Shown here piece by piece: positions 50,387-53,480 of a stretch of 53,480 nucleotides of DNA; position 1 is the first letter of the stretch, and each line of letters begins with the position of its first letter. The notes below the pieces were generated by a model. That model had not been told where the DNA came from. It did not search any database and was given only the letters and a program-made list of their open reading frames with translations. The position numbers and the translations under genes are program-made. The stretch covers positions 1 to 53,480 of the forward strand of contig DATAEE010000100.1 in assembly GCA_036258175.1 (NCBI GenBank). Direction: 5' to 3'. The stretch comes from DATAEE01 sp036258175 (GTDB lineage: Bacteria > Acidobacteriota > Vicinamibacteria > Vicinamibacterales > 2-12-FULL-66-21).

Positions 50387-50482
50387 TAGTTCGACGAAAT
50401 GATCCCTCAACAACCTTAAGAACCCAAGAACACCAGGGAACCCCAGGAACCCGAGGAACCCCAGGAACCCGAGGAACCCTCG
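50321..50482. repeat. Nine-base GGTTCCTAG inverted repeat spanning a gene start
   Basis: The left arm (50321-50385) has units GGTTCCTAG/GGTTCCAAG; the right arm (50411-50482) has the complementary GGAACCCGA/GGAACCCCA units, so the whole can fold back on itself with a loop near 50386-50410. The left arm is translated as the repeated LGT of the sulfatase-fold protein's N-terminus. The right arm ends just before the stop of the third receptor gene (50487). The same unit is at 2454-2503. Confidence 0.85.
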
Positions 50483-50486
50483 TGGT

Positions 50487-53480
50487 TCAGAAGATCAGTT
50501 TGAGCGCGAACTGCATCTCTCTCGCCGGGAATGCCTGCGTCGAGCGACCGAACTGTCCCGACGCGAGGTTCCCCTGAGGCAGCCGCAGGTTCACGCGGTT
50601 GAACACGTTGAAGACCTCCATGCGGAACTGCAGCTTCATGCCCGGGTACGGCATCGCGAAGTTCTTGAAGAGCGACAGGTCCGTGCTCGCGAAGCCCGGG
50701 CCGCGATACGCGTTGCGCGGCAGGTCGCCGATGATGAACCCCGTGATCGGGAAGTCGGACTCGAGGAAGACGCCGTTGATGTAGTCCTGCGTATCGGCGT
50801 CGATCTCGGTGCCGAACGACGGTTGATTCGGCCGGTCGTTCCGCACGCCGTCGCCGTTGAAGTCGCCGCGCGCGCCGAACGCGCGGTTGGTGAAGACGCT
50901 GAACGGGAAGCCGCTCTGCAACGCCGTGATGCCGTTGAGCTGCCAGCCGCCGAGCAGCGCGCCCTTCGCACCGGTCGCGTTCCGGAAGAACGGCAGCTCC
51001 CAGAGCCAGTTCGCCGCGAACCGGTGCCGGACGTCGAAGTCCGACGCCGCCCACTCGAGCTCGAGATCGCGCGCGTCGACCGGACCGCCGGCGACCTGGA
51101 CATCCGATCCGTTGTCCATCGACTTGCCGACCGTGTACGACACCTGCCAGGTGTAGCCGTTCGAGAAGCGCTTGTTCAACTGGAACTGCGCGCCGTGATA
51201 CTCGGTGTGCGCGAGCATCGCGCGGAAGTTGATGCCGCCGAACCCGCGGTTGAGGCGATCCAGCCGGCCGTCGAAGAGGTCGCCGCGGACCGTGTTGTAG
51301 TCGACGAGCCGCCCGAAGTTGCGGCCGATGTTCCCGACGTAGTTCGCCTCGAGCACCATGTTCCAGGCGAGCTCGGTCTGGCCGCCGACGAACCAGTTGT
51401 ACGTGAACGCGTCCTTCGTTTCCGGATCCGGCACGCGCAGCGACTGCTGCGACGTCCCGAATCGGGGGTTCCACCCGATGATGTTGCCGACGATGCCCAG
51501 GCCGTCCTGGACGCCGATATTGGTGTTCGGGCCGGTGATCGTGATGGGTTCGTTCCGCACCGATCCATCCGGGTTCCGCGGACCGTAGGCGATCGGGATT
51601 CCGCCATGCGCCGCCACGAAGACAGGCGAGGCGACCGTGAACGAATAGTCGGGCGGGTTGAACCGGATGTTGGTGATCGAGTTGTTGAAGAGCCGCTCGT
51701 AGGCGATGCCCCAGCCGCCGCGAATGACGTAGCTGCCATCGCCCCTGGGATCCCACGAGACGCCAAGCCGGGGTGCGAAGTTGTTGTAGTCGTCCGGCAC
51801 CACCTGATCGACGCGGCCGACGGTCGCCGTCGCGACCTTCTCGAAGATATCGTTGCCCGGTCCGAAGATCAGGTTGGTCAGCAGGTCGTTCTTTTCGGTC
51901 GGCCGGCCGTACCATTCATGCCGCAGCCCCAGGTTGACCGTGATGTTCGACCGGATCTTCCAGTCGTCCTGGAAGAACGCGCCGCTCTCCCAGAAGCGGA
52001 AGTTGCGCAGGTTCGGCTCGATCAGACCGGTCGTGGGGTGGATGCCCAGGATGTCGACCGACTGGACCTCGTCCTGCGCGAAGTCATGGATGCTGAAGAA
52101 GCGGATGCCCGGGCGCCGCACGGCGAAGTCGGAGTTGTCGCGGACGTGCCGCACCTCCCCGCCGAACTTGATCCCGTGGTTCCCCTTGTTCATCGAGACC
52201 GTGTCCACCCAGTGGAACGTGTACTGCGCGAACACCGCGGGATTCGTCGGCAGATTCCCGAACCCGATGATCCCGTCGTCGAAGGCAACGTTCGGAGCGC
52301 CTTCGTTGATCGCCGTCAGGCCGCGCTCGCGCCACGAGATGCCAAAGCGCGCCTCGTTGACCGTCGAGCTGCTCAGGATCCACGTGTGTGCGGCGGTGAA
52401 GTTCTGCCCTTTCTCCGTGATCGGCTGGTTGAAGCCGTCGCGGACGATCGTCTGCTTGTCGTCCGAAAGGCGGTCGTCCCACAGGTAGCGGGCGAGCAGC
52501 CGCTGCTGCCCCGTCAGTTCCTGGTCGATGCGGAAGCTGATCTGATCGCCATCGATCGTCTCGGAGAGAGGAATGTTCGCCGTGCCGATGTCGGGGACCC
52601 CGTCCGGCCGCGCCTGCGCGCTGTTGGTGAACAGCGCGCCCGCGCGCGTGTAGTTGGGGTTGTTCGCAATCCCAGGCGTGTTCGTCGCGCTGTCGGTCGC
52701 GAGCCCCGCGACCGGCTGCCCGGTGTCGCGGATGTTGCTCGTCGGGTTCGGCGACGGGAAGTTCTGGAACATGAAGTTCGCGATCGAGTTCGGGAAGCGC
52801 TGCGCGACGAGCTGGCGGAACTCCGGCGTCTCGACCGTCCGGACGAGCGTCACGCCGCGCGTCACGCGCAGACCCTCGTACGAGGCGAAGAAAAACGTCC
52901 GATCCCGCAAGATCGGCCCGCCCATGGTGCCGCCGAACTGGTTGAACTCGAGCGGGTCCACTTCGGCCGCAAACACCGTCCGCGCGTCGAGTGCGTCGTT
53001 GCGGAGGAACTCGTACGCGGTGCCATGGATCGTGTTCGTGCCCGATTTGGTGACGACGTTGACAACCGCCGCGCTGTTGCGGCCGAACTCCGCGGAGAAG
53101 TTGTTCGCCGACACGCGGAACTCCTGAACCATGTCGACGTTGGGGTTGACCGCGACACGGCCTGCCGTGAACTGATCGTTGTTGTCGGTGCCGTCGAGCA
53201 GGAAGTTGTTCGCGCGGTTGCGCTGGCCGTTGACGAAGGCGGAATTGCCTCCGGCCGACCCGCCGAGCACCGCGTTGCCCGGGTTGCCGACCGCGCCCGG
53301 CTGCAGCTCGATCAGCTGCATGACGTTCCGGCCGTTGAGCGGCAGCTCGGCCACGCGCTTCTCGTCCACGAGGCTCGAGATGCGCCCTTCCTCGGTGTTC
53401 ACGAGCGACGCCTGCGACGTGACGCTCACCGTTTCGCTGAGCGCACCGACCGCCATCGTGAAGTCGAGGCGGACCGTCTC
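50487..53480 (-). CDS. TonB-dependent receptor, N-terminus cut by window
   Basis: 998 codons are visible; the frame remains open at the window end, so signal peptide and the start of the carboxypeptidase-regulatory domain are missing. Visible are the last strand of that domain (ETVRLDFTMAVGALSETVSV), then VAELPLNGRNVMQLIELQPG, the plug (FLLDGTDNNDQFTAGRVAVN, SANNFSAEFGRNSAAVVNVV) and the barrel ending REMQFALKLIF with C-terminal Phe. It is different from the two receptors upstream. It is transcribed toward the sulfatase-fold gene (101-base gap full of repeats). Confidence 0.94.
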   Translation of the reverse strand, partial: ETVRLDFTMAVGALSETVSVTSQASLVNTEEGRISSLVDEKRVAELPLNGRNVMQLIELQPGAVGNPGNAVLGGSAGGNSAFVNGQRNRANNFLLDGTDNNDQFTAGRVAVNPNVDMVQEFRVSANNFSAEFGRNSAAVVNVVTKSGTNTIHGTAYEFLRNDALDARTVFAAEVDPLEFNQFGGTMGGPILRDRTFFFASYEGLRVTRGVTLVRTVETPEFRQLVAQRFPNSIANFMFQNFPSPNPTSNIRDTGQPVAGLATDSATNTPGIANNPNYTRAGALFTNSAQARPDGVPDIGTANIPLSETIDGDQISFRIDQELTGQQRLLARYLWDDRLSDDKQTIVRDGFNQPITEKGQNFTAAHTWILSSSTVNEARFGISWRERGLTAINEGAPNVAFDDGIIGFGNLPTNPAVFAQYTFHWVDTVSMNKGNHGIKFGGEVRHVRDNSDFAVRRPGIRFFSIHDFAQDEVQSVDILGIHPTTGLIEPNLRNFRFWESGAFFQDDWKIRSNITVNLGLRHEWYGRPTEKNDLLTNLIFGPGNDIFEKVATATVGRVDQVVPDDYNNFAPRLGVSWDPRGDGSYVIRGGWGIAYERLFNNSITNIRFNPPDYSFTVASPVFVAAHGGIPIAYGPRNPDGSVRNEPITITGPNTNIGVQDGLGIVGNIIGWNPRFGTSQQSLRVPDPETKDAFTYNWFVGGQTELAWNMVLEANYVGNIGRNFGRLVDYNTVRGDLFDGRLDRLNRGFGGINFRAMLAHTEYHGAQFQLNKRFSNGYTWQVSYTVGKSMDNGSDVQVAGGPVDARDLELEWAASDFDVRHRFAANWLWELPFFRNATGAKGALLGGWQLNGITALQSGFPFSVFTNRAFGARGDFNGDGVRNDRPNQPSFGTEIDADTQDYINGVFLESDFPITGFIIGDLPRNAYRGPGFASTDLSLFKNFAMPYPGMKLQFRMEVFNVFNRVNLRLPQGNLASGQFGRSTQAFPAREMQFALKLIF

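Overview
The window is GC-rich bacterial DNA that looks like a chromosome segment from an Acidobacteriota member, most likely class Vicinamibacteria. The taxonomy is inferred from gene content. It has two acidobacterial-type orphan ABC permeases (one paired with a PadR regulator), three very large TonB-dependent outer-membrane proteins with a carboxypeptidase-regulatory N-terminus, a Ser/Thr kinase-ATPase-TPR giant, propeller-amidohydrolase and BNR-propeller secreted proteins, and many secreted or Tat-exported enzymes. No rRNA, tRNA, CRISPR, transposase, integrase or phage gene was seen. Both window ends cut a gene.

Layout. 1-1062: 5' part of an ADOP permease (-). 1138-20514: a carbohydrate-oriented stretch with a DUF1080 (3-keto-glycoside hydrolase-like) protein, a membrane protein with a spermidine-synthase-like domain, a Tat-exported gluconate-2-dehydrogenase subunit-3-like protein with an Fe-S-type GMC oxidoreductase, a SusC/Oar-like receptor, a Tat GH78-like rhamnosidase overlapping an acetyl-xylan-esterase-like hydrolase, a second receptor, a Tat TIM-barrel sugar isomerase/epimerase, a secreted propeller and a DUF2911 protein. 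20636-25768: a zinc-peptidase-like lipoprotein, an ECF sigma/anti-sigma module with a membrane protein, a GGDEF cyclase and small proteins. 26017-36872: kinase-ATPase-TPR protein, secreted GDSL esterase, zinc-ribbon protein, giant amidohydrolase and S9 peptidase. 37029-42176: solitary MreB, rhomboid-like protein, DUF3014, secreted tyrosine phosphatase. 42235-53480: PadR-ADOP pair, BNR propeller, sulfatase-fold/TPR protein and a third receptor, cut by the window end.

How genes may work together. The GMC enzyme, its Tat subunit, the DUF1080 protein and the TIM-barrel isomerase are the families used for oxidative glycoside breakdown through 3-keto sugars. With a rhamnosidase, an esterase and two receptors nearby, the first 20 kb is a plausible locus for taking up and dismantling decorated plant or microbial glycosides. 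This is inference; the genes are not one operon.

The most unusual signal is in the DNA itself. Many gaps hold long imperfect inverted repeats, and each is built from its own short 'vocabulary' (GATTGTC, CGATATC, GGTTCA, GGTTCCTAG). A second class consists of short REP-like hairpins with a TGAA/TTCA loop or compound structure. Both classes run into coding sequence: they encode internal peptides, gene ends, candidate start codons and even the hydrophobic core of a signal peptide.
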